Assembly (NCBI RefSeq): GCF_016745395.1
Contig: NZ_JAERVJ010000005.1
Coordinates: 62,001 to 126,000, forward strand
Source: Methylocystis sp. Sn-Cys
GTDB lineage: Bacteria; Pseudomonadota; Alphaproteobacteria; Rhizobiales; Beijerinckiaceae
Reading direction: 5' to 3'
Length of the DNA: 64,000 nucleotides
Shown in pieces: positions 8,782 through 16,496 of this stretch. The notes under the pieces were generated by a model. It had not been told where the DNA came from. It saw only the letters and a program-made list of their open reading frames with translations, and did no database searches. A program made the translations under genes and the position numbers. Position 1 is the stretch's first letter; each line of letters begins with the position of its first letter.

Positions 8782-11001
8782 CTATTGGACCGCGCCGATC
8801 GTCGGGAAATCGCCGCCACGCGTCTGCGCGATCGTCGCCGGCGAGACGAGCGAACTCTGCCTGCCGGTCGCGGCGCTCCGCGCCTTTTTCTCGATCGACT
8901 CCAAGGCCTGCGCCGCACCCTTGGAGAGGGTCGCCGGCCGTTGCGGCGCGCCGAGCTCCAGAGGCTTTGCGCCGTTCTCGCTGACTGTGGCGGCCTCCGG
9001 CCTGGCTTGCGGCGTGAGCCCGACGATGGGCTTGAGCGCCACGCCCTGATGCGCATAGGCCATGACGTCGTGCCAGGTGCCGGCCGGCAGCGTGCCGCCG
9101 GTCATATTGTTCATGGGCTCGTTATCGTCGTTGCCATACCAGACGCAGCCGCCCATCGTGCCGGAATAGCCGCAGAACCAGGCGTCCTTATAGCCATTGG
9201 TGGTGCCGGTTTTGCCGATGACGTCGATGCCCTCGCCGAGCTGCGCGCGCCTGCCTGTGCCCTCTTCCACCACCTTCTTCATCATGCCCGCGAGATCGAC
9301 CACCTTCTCATAAGGCAGCACCTGTTTTTGCGGCGGCGCGTCGCGATCGTGGCGATAGAGCAGATCGCCCTGGCGATTGCGGATTTCGACGGCGGCGAAA
9401 GGAATGACGCGCTTCCCGCCATTCACGAAGGCGGCGTAGGCGGAAGAATGCTCGATGAGGATCACGTCGCTCTGGCCGACAGGCAGGGACGGCGTGTCCT
9501 CGAGCGGCGTGCTGATTCCGAGTTTGCGGCAAGTCTCGATGATCTTCGCGCGGCCAATGCGCGAGTCGCCATTGCCGATCGCCTGCGAGAGCTGGATGGC
9601 GACGGTGTTCAGCGATTTCGCCAGCGCCATGGCGAGCGGCATGGAGCCCGCATAACCGCCGCTATAGTTGTGAACGCAATAATTGCCGATGCAGGTCGGT
9701 CGGTCGGTGACGATGGTCGTGGGCTTGAAACGGCCGGTCATCAGCGCCGTGAGATAGACATAGGGCTTGAAGGAAGAGCCCGGCTGACGCGAGCCGTCGG
9801 TCGCGCGATTGAACTGGCTCGCCCCATAGTCGCGGCCGCCGATAATGGCGCGCACGGCGCCGTCCGGCTCCATGACCACCATCGCCGCCTGCTTGACGTG
9901 ATAAGAGCGCCCCTGCTCACGCAGATTTTTCTCGATGACCTCTTCCGCGCGTTTCTGCACGTTGGAATCGAGCGCCGTGCGAACCGCGAGCACGCGATTG
10001 TCGCCGAGCTTGCCGGCGGCAGCGAGCTTGCGAATTTCGCCATAGGCGAAGTCGAGATACCAGTCGGGACTATCCTGCCGCTGCCGGTCGACGGGCGTCG
10101 CCGGGCTTTTTTGCGCCGCGATGACCTGGCTCTCGGTCATGAAGCCGGCGTCAACGAGATTGTTGAGCACGTCATTGGCGCGCGCGCGGGCCGCGGGAAG
10201 ATTATTGTGCGGCGCGTATTTCGTCGGCGCCTTGAAAAGGCCCGCCAGCATGGCGGCTTCGGCGAGCGTGACGTCCTTGACCGACTTGCCGAAGTAAAAC
10301 TCGGCCGCCGCCTGAATGCCGAAGGCGCCGCCGCCCATATAGACGCGATCGAGATAGAGCTTGAGGATCTCACGCTTGGTGAGGTGATGCTCCAGCCACA
10401 AGGCGAGAAAGGCCTCGTTGATCTTGCGAGTGATGGTGCGTTCGTTGGAAAGGAAGAGATTCTTGGCGAGCTGCTGCGTGATGGAGGAGCCGCCCTGCAC
10501 CACGCCCGAGGAGCGCGCATTGACCGTCAGCGCGCGCGCCGTGCCGATCACGTCTATGCCGAAATGCTCGTAGAAGCGGCGATCCTCCGTCGCGAGCACC
10601 GCCTTGATGAGATAGTCGGGATATTCCTCGAGCGGCACCGCGTCGTCGTGCTTGATGCCGCGCTGGCCGACTTCATTGCCGTAGCGGTCCAGGAAGGTGA
10701 CCGCGAGATCGGTCTGCTTCAGCCAGTCGCCCTCGCTGGTCATTTGGAAGGCCGAGCTTGCGAGCGCCGCCATGCCGATGAGCCCGATAACGCCCCAGGT
10801 GAGCGCCTCGCAGGCAAGCTCGACCCCGAGGCGCGCGGCACCCGAGACATGGAAGCGCTCCATGAAGGTCGAGAAATTCTCGTAAAGCTCGCGCGACCGC
10901 CGGCCGCTGTCGAAGACGCTCGAATCGATGAGCGCGTCCGCCGACAGCAGAATGCGCCGGATGCGCTTCACAAAGGACGAGGACCAAAGACGCTCGAACA
11001 A
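8782..11001 (-). CDS. Class A penicillin-binding protein (transglycosylase/transpeptidase, PBP1a family)
   Basis: This bifunctional peptidoglycan synthase is anchored in the inner membrane. The frame is about 740 aa from TTG 11001, where GGGAG lies about ten bases upstream; the start is uncertain and GTG 10971 is possible. A membrane segment (GVIGLIGMAALASSAF) precedes the GT51 domain, with EDRRFYEHFGID, GGSSITQQLAKN and the RVYMGGGAFGIQAA block. The transpeptidase domain has the active-site SSFK (within RQPGSSFKP), SLN and KTGTT. Reading upstream to 11280 would overlap the divergent UPF0260 gene, so the shorter start is preferred. A long antisense frame here is a shadow. Confidence 0.93.
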   Translation of the reverse strand: MFERLWSSSFVKRIRRILLSADALIDSSVFDSGRRSRELYENFSTFMERFHVSGAARLGVELACEALTWGVIGLIGMAALASSAFQMTSEGDWLKQTDLAVTFLDRYGNEVGQRGIKHDDAVPLEEYPDYLIKAVLATEDRRFYEHFGIDVIGTARALTVNARSSGVVQGGSSITQQLAKNLFLSNERTITRKINEAFLALWLEHHLTKREILKLYLDRVYMGGGAFGIQAAAEFYFGKSVKDVTLAEAAMLAGLFKAPTKYAPHNNLPAARARANDVLNNLVDAGFMTESQVIAAQKSPATPVDRQRQDSPDWYLDFAYGEIRKLAAAGKLGDNRVLAVRTALDSNVQKRAEEVIEKNLREQGRSYHVKQAAMVVMEPDGAVRAIIGGRDYGASQFNRATDGSRQPGSSFKPYVYLTALMTGRFKPTTIVTDRPTCIGNYCVHNYSGGYAGSMPLAMALAKSLNTVAIQLSQAIGNGDSRIGRAKIIETCRKLGISTPLEDTPSLPVGQSDVILIEHSSAYAAFVNGGKRVIPFAAVEIRNRQGDLLYRHDRDAPPQKQVLPYEKVVDLAGMMKKVVEEGTGRRAQLGEGIDVIGKTGTTNGYKDAWFCGYSGTMGGCVWYGNDDNEPMNNMTGGTLPAGTWHDVMAYAHQGVALKPIVGLTPQARPEAATVSENGAKPLELGAPQRPATLSKGAAQALESIEKKARSAATGRQSSLVSPATIAQTRGGDFPTIGAVQ

Positions 11002-11140
11002 GGCTCGCAGGCTCCCGGCGGGACAATTAAAATCGCGGCGCGCGACGTTAGCATCTTTTAAACCATCTTGACGACGCCGCCGCGGCCCCCCATTCCGATT
11101 ATGGTTTCCGTCCGATGGCGGAACAGCCGGACAGGGAAGA

Positions 11141-11632
11141 ATGTCAGGGGAAAAAGGCGAAAAAGGCGCGGCGACCCCATTTTGGGAAAAGCCGCTTTCG
11201 GAACTTACGCGCGCACAATGGGAGAAGCTCTGCGACGGTTGCGGGCGCTGCTGCCTGGTAAAGCTCGAGGACGAGGACACCGGCGCGATCTACCACACGA
11301 GCGTCTCCTGCAAGATGCTGGACCACGAGTCCTGCCAATGCGGCGACTATAAGAACCGCCGCGACCATGTGCCCGATTGCGTGCGGCTGACCCTGAAGAA
11401 GCTGCAGGAGATCGACTGGCTGCCGCCCACCTGCGCCTATGTGCTGCGCGACGCCGGCAAGACCCTGCCGCCCTGGCACCCGCTGATCTCGGGCGACCCC
11501 GAGAGCGTGCATCGCGTCGGGGTCTCGGTGCGCGGGAAGGTCGAGGTCAGCGAGGCGGACATCGAGGAGGAGGATACGCCGGACTACATCCGGCTGTGGC
11601 CGAAGCGTTGGCCGAAGAAGGCGCGGTATTGA
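11141..11632 (+). CDS. UPF0260 family (YcgN-like) CxxCxxCC protein
   Basis: This 163-aa protein of the UPF0260/YkgJ group has the family cysteine cluster CDGCGRCC near residue 32, followed by CKML, CQCGDY and PDC motifs and the W-rich ending RLWPKRWPKKARY. These proteins are thought to bind a metal or Fe-S cluster, but their role is not established. The length is normal. It is divergent from the PBP gene and lies upstream of the GTA cluster. Confidence 0.88.
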   Translation: MSGEKGEKGAATPFWEKPLSELTRAQWEKLCDGCGRCCLVKLEDEDTGAIYHTSVSCKMLDHESCQCGDYKNRRDHVPDCVRLTLKKLQEIDWLPPTCAYVLRDAGKTLPPWHPLISGDPESVHRVGVSVRGKVEVSEADIEEEDTPDYIRLWPKRWPKKARY

Positions 11633-11667
11633 AGGACTGACTTTTTTCCGCTGATAGGATTTTATTC

Positions 11668-11696
11668 TTGACAGCCGGACGCTGATCCGGTAGATA
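11668..11696 (+). promoter_or_regulatory. Sigma-70-like promoter upstream of the GTA cluster
   Basis: TTGACA at 11668-11673 and TAGATA at 11691-11696 are separated by exactly 17 bp, a near-consensus housekeeping promoter. Transcription would begin near 11703 and first read a 21-codon frame and two strong hairpins before reaching GTA gene g1 at 11877. It is the best promoter match I noticed in the window. Confidence 0.7.
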
Positions 11697-11702
11697 AAGC
11701 CC

Positions 11703-11768
11703 ATGCTCCACAATTGCGCTCGAGCGGCGGGGTCGCCGAAGCGCGCCAAGAAAGCGAAGCCATCCTGA
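11703..11768 (+). CDS. Possible 21-codon leader ORF upstream of the GTA
   Basis: ATG 11703 opens a 21-codon frame, MLHNCARAAGSPKRAKKAKP plus S, rich in Lys, Arg and Ala. It ends at a TGA at 11766-11768, just inside the loop of the first hairpin. It starts very close to the predicted transcription start and has no Shine-Dalgarno sequence, so it may not be translated. It is listed because its position before a terminator-like hairpin resembles a leader peptide. Confidence 0.25.
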   Translation: MLHNCARAAGSPKRAKKAKPS

Positions 11769-11796
11769 GCCCGGCTCTGGATGGCTTCGCCGTTTT
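11754..11796 (+). terminator. Terminator-like hairpin in the GTA leader
   Basis: A perfect 12-bp stem (gcgaagccatcc at 11754-11765 with ggatggcttcgc at 11779-11790) encloses a 13-base loop and is followed by cgtttt. This is a good intrinsic terminator or attenuator shape between the promoter and g1. A small RNA of about 90 nt, or attenuation of GTA transcription, would fit. Confidence 0.6.
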
Positions 11797-11811
11797 CGCT
11801 GCCTTGAGCGG

Positions 11812-11849
11812 GCCTGAAGGCCTGCGGTCCGGACCGCGCGCCTTCAGGC
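11812..11849 (+). repeat. Nested hairpin just upstream of GTA g1
   Basis: gcctgaaggc at 11812-11821 pairs with gccttcaggc at 11840-11849, and the inside holds a second palindrome (gcggtccggaccgc, 11824-11837). It ends about 28 bp before the g1 start. It may be a transcript structure or a protein-binding site. Confidence 0.5.
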
Positions 11850-11876
11850 GCGCTTTAAATACCCAGACGAGAACGC

Positions 11877-12389
11877 ATGGCTACGAGACCCTCCCCGCCG
11901 CGCGCCAAAGCCGCGCAGGCGAAACTTCTCTATGACGCCGGCGCGCCGCTCGCGGAGATCACGAAGCTCCTCGGCATGACCGACGGACAATTTCGCAGCT
12001 TTCGCGAAAGGAACGACTGGCCCAAACGCGCCTCGGCCTGCAAGCGCAAGGCGGACGCCGAAGCGCCGCCGCCGCAGACAAAAACCGCCGACCCGGCCCG
12101 GCTCATCGCGCGGCTCGAAGATGCCGTGGAGCGCGAATTCGCGCGCGCCGAGGCGGCGCTCGACAAACATCCGCCCAAGACAATCGAAGCCAGCGCGCGA
12201 ACCCTCGCGACGCTCGTCAAGACGCTCGCCGAATTGAAGCGCATGCAGCGCGAGAATGGCGAAACCCGAGAGGACGCAACCGCCCAAGATGACGACGCCA
12301 GCGACGCGCCGCCCCGCGAATTGGCCGAGCTCCGCGCGGAGCTTGCTCGACGGCTCGAGCGCTTGCGCGGCGGCGGGCCGCCTGGATGA
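11877..12389 (+). CDS. GTA g1-like small terminase subunit
   Basis: This 170-aa protein has an N-terminal helix-turn-helix-like part (LLYDAGAPLAEITKLLGM, about 20-40) and a long charged helical C-terminus. It matches GTA g1 in position and organisation: the small terminase that recruits DNA to the large terminase for packaging. In Rhodobacter GTA this protein has lost site-specific recognition, giving random packaging; whether that holds here cannot be seen. It overlaps the large terminase gene. Confidence 0.75.
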   Translation: MATRPSPPRAKAAQAKLLYDAGAPLAEITKLLGMTDGQFRSFRERNDWPKRASACKRKADAEAPPPQTKTADPARLIARLEDAVEREFARAEAALDKHPPKTIEASARTLATLVKTLAELKRMQRENGETREDATAQDDDASDAPPRELAELRAELARRLERLRGGGPPG

Positions 12390-13674
12390 GCTGCTCGACG
12401 GTTTTACGCCGCGCGAGCTGGAACGATTGCTCGTCGACTGGGAATTCGTGGCGCGCAAGGATCAATGGCCGCCGGACGCCACATCGAACGGCCTGCCCTG
12501 GCGACAATGGCTCATTCTCGGCGGACGCGGCGCCGGCAAAACGCGCGCCGGCGCTGAATGGGTGAAGGGCCTCGCGCTCGGGCGCCCGCAATTCTGCCTG
12601 CATCCTGCCGGCCGCATCGCGCTTGTCGGCGAAACGGCGGCGGATGTGCGCGACGTGATGGTCGAAGGCGTCTCCGGCCTTCTCGCCGTGCATGGCAGAC
12701 GCGAGCGGCCGCGATGGGAAAGCTCGCGACGAAGATTGCTGTGGGACACCGGCGCCGTCGCGCAGGCCTTTTCGGCGGAAGACCCCGAGAGCCTGCGCGG
12801 CCCGCAATTTCACGCCGCCTGGTGCGACGAGCTCGCCAAATGGCGCTACGCCAGGGAGACTTGGGACATGCTGCAATTCGGCCTGCGTCTCGGCGACTGG
12901 CCGCGCCAGCTCGTGACCACGACGCCGCGACCCACGCCCTTGCTGAAAGAGCTGATCGCCCATCCCGCGACGGCGCTCACCCGCGCGCTGACGCGCGAGA
13001 ACGCCGCCAATCTAGCGCCCTCCTTTCTGGAGAGCGTGATCGCGCAATATGCCGGCACAAGGCTTGGGCGGCAGGAACTCGACGGCGAGATCGTCGAAGA
13101 GCGCAAGGACGCGCTGTGGACCCGCGACATGACGGACGCGGCGCGCGTGACGGAGGCGCCGCCTCTGGCGCGCATCGTCGTCGCCGTCGATCCGCCGGCG
13201 ACCTCCGGCAAGCGCGCCGACAATTGCGGCATCGTCGCGGCCGGCGCCGACGCAGCGGGGCTTGTTTATGTGCTCGAAGACGCCACGCTGGAAACCGCGC
13301 GGCCGGCGCAATGGGCGCGCGCGGCGATCGCGCTCTATCACAAGCTTTCCGCCGATGCGCTGATCGCCGAAGTCAACCAGGGCGGCGAGATGGTGCGCGC
13401 CGTATTGAATGAAGCCGACGCGAGCGCGCCTGTCACGATGGCGCGCGCGACAAGGGGTAAATATTTGCGCGCCGCGCCGGTGGCGCAGCTCTATGAGCAG
13501 GGCCGCGTGAAGCATGTCGGCGCCTTTCCCGCGCTCGAAGACGAGATGTGCGATTTCGGGCTCGACGGATTGTCGTCGGGGCGTTCGCCCGATCGTCTCG
13601 ATGCGCTCGTATGGGCGGCGACGGCGCTGGCGCTGACGCCCAAGGCGCCGGAGCCGCGCATGCGGCGGGTGTAA
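12289..13674 (+). CDS. GTA g2, large terminase (packaging ATPase/nuclease)
   Basis: This is the DNA-packaging motor protein. It has a Walker A (LGGRGAGKTRAGAEW), a Walker B-type acid segment (WCDELAKW) and a C-terminal RNase H-like nuclease with the acidic VAVDPP element. The length of about 460 aa is normal. ATG 12289 is chosen among several in-frame starts; ATG 12256 is also possible. It overlaps g1, as in other GTAs. The C-terminal DRLDALVWAATALAL is typical of the family. Confidence 0.92.
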   Translation: MTTPATRRPANWPSSARSLLDGSSACAAAGRLDELLDGFTPRELERLLVDWEFVARKDQWPPDATSNGLPWRQWLILGGRGAGKTRAGAEWVKGLALGRPQFCLHPAGRIALVGETAADVRDVMVEGVSGLLAVHGRRERPRWESSRRRLLWDTGAVAQAFSAEDPESLRGPQFHAAWCDELAKWRYARETWDMLQFGLRLGDWPRQLVTTTPRPTPLLKELIAHPATALTRALTRENAANLAPSFLESVIAQYAGTRLGRQELDGEIVEERKDALWTRDMTDAARVTEAPPLARIVVAVDPPATSGKRADNCGIVAAGADAAGLVYVLEDATLETARPAQWARAAIALYHKLSADALIAEVNQGGEMVRAVLNEADASAPVTMARATRGKYLRAAPVAQLYEQGRVKHVGAFPALEDEMCDFGLDGLSSGRSPDRLDALVWAATALALTPKAPEPRMRRV

Positions 13675-13685
13675 TTAGCCAGCTT

Positions 13686-13803
13686 TTCCCCTCTCCCGCC
13701 TGCGGGAGAGGGTGGCCCTCGCGTGAGCGAGGGTCGGGTGAGGGCCGCCCTCATCCGTCACGCGTTCCGCGCGACACCTTCTCCCGCAAGCGGGAGAAGG
13801 GAA
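13686..13803. repeat. Dispersed palindromic repeat inside the GTA operon (g2/g3 gap)
   Basis: A cluster of inverted repeats: ctctcccgcctgcgggagag, gccctcgcgtgagcgagggt, and cttctcccgcaagcgggag near 13783. A related element is at 5763. It fills most of the 154-bp gap between the terminase and portal genes, so a chromosomal repeat has entered the GTA operon. Confidence 0.7.
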
Positions 13804-13828
13804 ATCCGGTCATTTCAAGAGACATCTC

Positions 13829-15031
13829 ATGCCCTCATTCTTCTCGCGCCTTTTCGGCGCGGCGGCGCCCGCGCGCGAAGCGAAATACTCGCGCGCGGCA
13901 AAGCTGCTCGCCATGCATTCCATCGGCCTGCCGCAATGGACCTCGCGCAACAGCGCCGCCATGACGCGCGAAGGCTATGAGCGCAACGCCGTCTGCCATC
14001 GCTGCGTGCGCATGGTGGCGGAAGCCGCCGCTTCCGTCCCCTGGCTCATGTATCAGGGCCGCGAGGAGCTGATCGACCATCCGCTGCTCGCTTTGATCGA
14101 ACGGCCCAATCCGCTCGACACCAGCGTCTCCTTCATCGAGACGATCTGCGCCAATCTCCTGCTCTACGGCAACGCCTATATCGAGTCTGTTCTCATCGAG
14201 GGGCAATTGCGCGAACTCTATGCGCTGCGCCCCGATCGCATGAGTGTCGAACCGGGACGCAACGGCTGGCCTTCGGCTTACGTCTATCGCGCGCTCGGCG
14301 ACGAGATACGCTACGAGATGCGGGGCGAGGGCATAGAGCCCATTCTGCATATACGCTTCTTCAACCCGCTCGACGATTATTACGGCTTCGCGCCGCTCGC
14401 CGCCGCGCAAGTCGCGCTCGACACGCATAACGCCGCGAGCTTTTGGAACAAGGCGCTGCTCGACAATTCTGCGCGACCTTCCGGCGCGCTCGTTTATGCA
14501 GGGCCGGAAGGCGCGCATCTCACGGACGACCAATTCAACCGGCTGAAGGAGGAGCTGGAGGAAAATTTCTCCGGCGCCGAAAACGCCGGAAGGCCCTTGC
14601 TGTTAGAGGGCGGGCTCGATTGGAAGGCGTTGTCGCTGTCGCCAAAAGACATGGATTTTTCCGAGGCGAAAGCTTCCGCCGCGCGCGAGATTGCGCTCGC
14701 CTTCGGCGTGCCGCCGCTGATCCTCGGCCTGCCGGGCGACAACACTTTTTCCAATTACAGCGAAGCGCATCGCGCCTTCTGGCGCCAGACCGTGCTACCG
14801 CTCGTCACGCGCGTGCAGAAGAGTTTTCAAGTGTGGCTGCAGTCGGGCTATGGGCCCTTCCGCTTCGACTACAACGCCGATCGGCTGGAAGCTTTGGCGA
14901 GCGAGCGCGCCGCCGAATGGGACCGCATCGGGAAGGCGAATTTCCTAACGCTCGACGAGCAGCGCGAGGCAGTGGGCTACGGCCCGGCGCCGAAGGAGGC
15001 GCTCTTCGGCAAGGACGCTGGCGAAGGATGA
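13829..15031 (+). CDS. GTA g3, HK97-type portal protein
   Basis: This 400-aa portal protein forms the dodecameric ring through which DNA enters and leaves the GTA head. Family features include the N-terminal AKLLAMHSIGLPQWTSR, the central FNPLDDYYGFAPLAAAQVAL and the conserved GLPGDNTFSNYSEAHRAFW near 298. The length matches the roughly 396 aa of the Rhodobacter GTA portal, so this copy appears intact. Pieces of the gene recur downstream: residues 248-286 at 15718, residues 46-57 at 16288, and residues 293-354 at 16835. A frameshifted toxin domain begins right at its stop codon, in the +1 frame. Confidence 0.93.
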   Translation: MPSFFSRLFGAAAPAREAKYSRAAKLLAMHSIGLPQWTSRNSAAMTREGYERNAVCHRCVRMVAEAAASVPWLMYQGREELIDHPLLALIERPNPLDTSVSFIETICANLLLYGNAYIESVLIEGQLRELYALRPDRMSVEPGRNGWPSAYVYRALGDEIRYEMRGEGIEPILHIRFFNPLDDYYGFAPLAAAQVALDTHNAASFWNKALLDNSARPSGALVYAGPEGAHLTDDQFNRLKEELEENFSGAENAGRPLLLEGGLDWKALSLSPKDMDFSEAKASAAREIALAFGVPPLILGLPGDNTFSNYSEAHRAFWRQTVLPLVTRVQKSFQVWLQSGYGPFRFDYNADRLEALASERAAEWDRIGKANFLTLDEQREAVGYGPAPKEALFGKDAGEG

Positions 15032-15393
15032 TGCCGAGACGCGGCGCGGTAAAATTAGAGGAAATGAATCAGCTGATATTCTTTCGCTCAACGGGCACAA
15101 TGTCGAGCAGCTCCATCAGCGCTCCAACGCTCAAGGCGTCAAGCAACCTGACTATCGGATCGATAGCGAAATCTTCGACGCATTCGCACCGCGAACGGAT
15201 CGCGGCCCGGAATGTGTGGAGCTCCGCAAGATACAAAGTGACTACAGATCAGTCTGAGAATGTTGTAATTAACCTTATGGACTCGCCGCTGACGATTGAG
15301 GAGATCATCGCGCAGTTCCGAGCTTTTCCGATTCCGGGGCTGAGGCGCCTTTGGCTTATCGACCGGTATGGCAAGCTTTACTACCTTTTTTGA
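15030..15393 (+). pseudogene. CdiA-C-type (tRNA nuclease) toxin domain directly after the portal gene, frameshifted
   Basis: In the frame starting GAT 15030 the sequence reads through NESADILSLNGHNVEQ and KQPDYRIDSEIFDAFAPRTD, then is lost at about 15203-15210. One frame later it resumes as RNVWSSARYKV, VVINLMDSPLTIEEIIAQFR and IPGLRRLWLIDRYGKLYYLF, then TGA. Joined by removing one G, this is a complete domain of about 110 residues. It matches the pattern I know for the CdiA C-terminal tRNA nuclease family (NEsA..La..Gy.vEq, NPDYrI.g..FD.yaP, NvwseI.kKv, ivlNL.DSpv). It has no start codon of its own and lies in the +1 frame relative to the portal, whose stop is at 15029-15031. Confidence 0.75.
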
Positions 15394-15400
15394 GGCCATA

Positions 15401-15709
15401 ATGTCTATTTGCTTTGCTCTCAACAGTGCGCTATCGCCCGATCAGACGAAGGAACGAATCTCACAGGCCCAGGAAAAATATGGAGACATTCTCCGCTACT
15501 TCTGGATTTCAAAAGTCGGAGAAGCGGAGTCCTACAATCGCGAAGACGACGCCGAATTCGGTTTCGAACCGAAAAGCACATTCCTGATTCAATGGAATAA
15601 GGAGCGTTCGGAACTGATCCGGCTAATTCCCGTCATCTTTTACGACATCTTCGGAAAGGACAACGTCCTCATCCGTGACAATAACTACGACGTCGTCCCG
15701 CCTCCGTAA
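15401..15709 (+). CDS. Putative immunity protein 1 for the CdiA-C-type toxin
   Basis: This 102-aa acidic protein (MSICFALNSALSPDQTKERI...) starts seven bases after the toxin stop. It is clearly paralogous to the protein at 16497: shared stretches include YFWIS.VGE, F.IQWNK.RSE.IR.IP and a common LIRD..YDV-like ending. I do not recognise the family. Immunity is inferred from position, since each copy directly follows the end of the same toxin domain, and from its small acidic form. The frame is open, unlike its partner. Confidence 0.7.
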   Translation: MSICFALNSALSPDQTKERISQAQEKYGDILRYFWISKVGEAESYNREDDAEFGFEPKSTFLIQWNKERSELIRLIPVIFYDIFGKDNVLIRDNNYDVVPPP

Positions 15710-15717
15710 GCCTTAGA

Positions 15718-15918
15718 AGCTCCGGCGCGGAAAACGCGGGGCGTCCCTCGCTGCTCGAAGGCGGGCTCGATTGGAAAGCGTTGTCGCTGTCGCCAAAAGA
15801 CATGGATTTCGCCGAGTCGAAAGCTTCCGCCGCGAGAAGCGATCGCTTCGAGCAATTGATTGCGATTAAAGGCCTCGATGGCCGTACCGTGACCGTAAAG
15901 TTCATATGGTCACGCTGA
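15718..15918 (+). pseudogene. Portal fragment joined in frame to a DUF6883-like C-terminus (decayed)
   Basis: From 15718 the frame reads SGAENAGRPSLLEGGLDWKA and LSLSPKDMDFAESKASAA, nearly identical to portal residues 248-286. It continues without a break into RSDRFEQLIAIKGLDGRTV and TVKFIWSR, then TGA at 15916. The second part resembles the end of DUF6883 domains, which finish in a V..W....VT motif. One frame over, VTLITGKPP then ends in a TGA that overlaps the next ATG, so a frameshift or small deletion has removed the original end. Only a short part of the putative toxin remains. Confidence 0.6.
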
Positions 15919-15934
15919 TAACGGGGAAGCCGCC

Positions 15935-16168
15935 ATGAAGACAAAATTCAACGAACTCGAACTCGTCCGGACGACATGCGCCGTCGAAGCTCAGCTTATC
16001 AGGGACGAGACGACAAATATCACATTGCCTGAAGGTTCTGTTGGCACGGTTGTTGGCGTGCACGACGCTGACCCGACCAATGTCGGCTATACGATCGAGT
16101 TTCCCGCGCCGGACGTATACACGGCCGTCTTGGCCACGCTTGCAGAAAAATATATTGCCTCAGCGTAA
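15935..16168 (+). CDS. DUF4926-like small protein, putative immunity partner of DUF6883
   Basis: This 77-aa protein contains LPEGSVGTVVGVHD and YTIEFPAPDVYTAVL, the small beta-barrel core typical of DUF4926. DUF4926 genes commonly follow DUF6883 toxin-like genes, and here the ATG overlaps the last codons of the broken DUF6883-like frame (ATGA at 15935-15938). The frame is intact. The family assignment is by eye. Confidence 0.65.
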   Translation: MKTKFNELELVRTTCAVEAQLIRDETTNITLPEGSVGTVVGVHDADPTNVGYTIEFPAPDVYTAVLATLAEKYIASA

Positions 16169-16344
16169 CAATCTCAGCGCCCACGACAATAGGTTTTCGC
16201 CTTACAGGTCGCCCCAATGACGCTGGCGCAAAACGAACCTATCGTCGAAAAGTAGCGAATGGTGGCGCCAGAGGGCCGTGTCACACAGGCGCGCGAAGTC
16301 TATGAGCGCAACGCCGTCTGCCATGAGGGTTCAGCAACTCCTAG
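16169..16344 (+). other. Scrambled gap with a short portal fragment
   Basis: Within this 176-bp gap, gcgcgaagtctatgagcgca and the next 14 bases (about 16288-16322) match the portal gene around codons 46-57 (YERNAVCH). The preceding tggcgccag segment resembles portal codons near 320. Nothing else is recognisable. It looks like rearranged debris joining cassette 2 to cassette 3. Confidence 0.5.
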
Positions 16345-16488
16345 TGGTCCGAAAATATCTTGATCAATCTGATGGACACGCCCGTGACGATTGAAGAGGT
16401 TATCGCGCAATTTCGGACGTATCCAATCCCGGGCTTGAAGCGTCTCTGGGTGATCGACCAAAGCGGCAGACTCCACTATCTCTTCTGA
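16345..16488 (+). pseudogene. C-terminal remnant of a second CdiA-C-type toxin domain
   Basis: Only the last 44 residues or so remain: NILINLMDTPVTIEEVIAQF, then RTYPIPGLKRLWVIDQSGRL and HYLF, then TGA 16486-16488. This is about 70% identical by eye to the end of the domain at 15260-15393, so it is a diverged second copy and not a recent duplicate. The N-terminal half of the toxin is missing. A putative immunity gene follows nine bases later. Confidence 0.7.
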
Positions 16489-16496
16489 GGCTCATG

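Noticed and set aside
8728-11061. 777-codon open frame on the plus strand
   Set aside because: It is antisense to the PBP gene, which has all class A PBP motifs. The plus frame is a GC-bias shadow with no recognisable domain.
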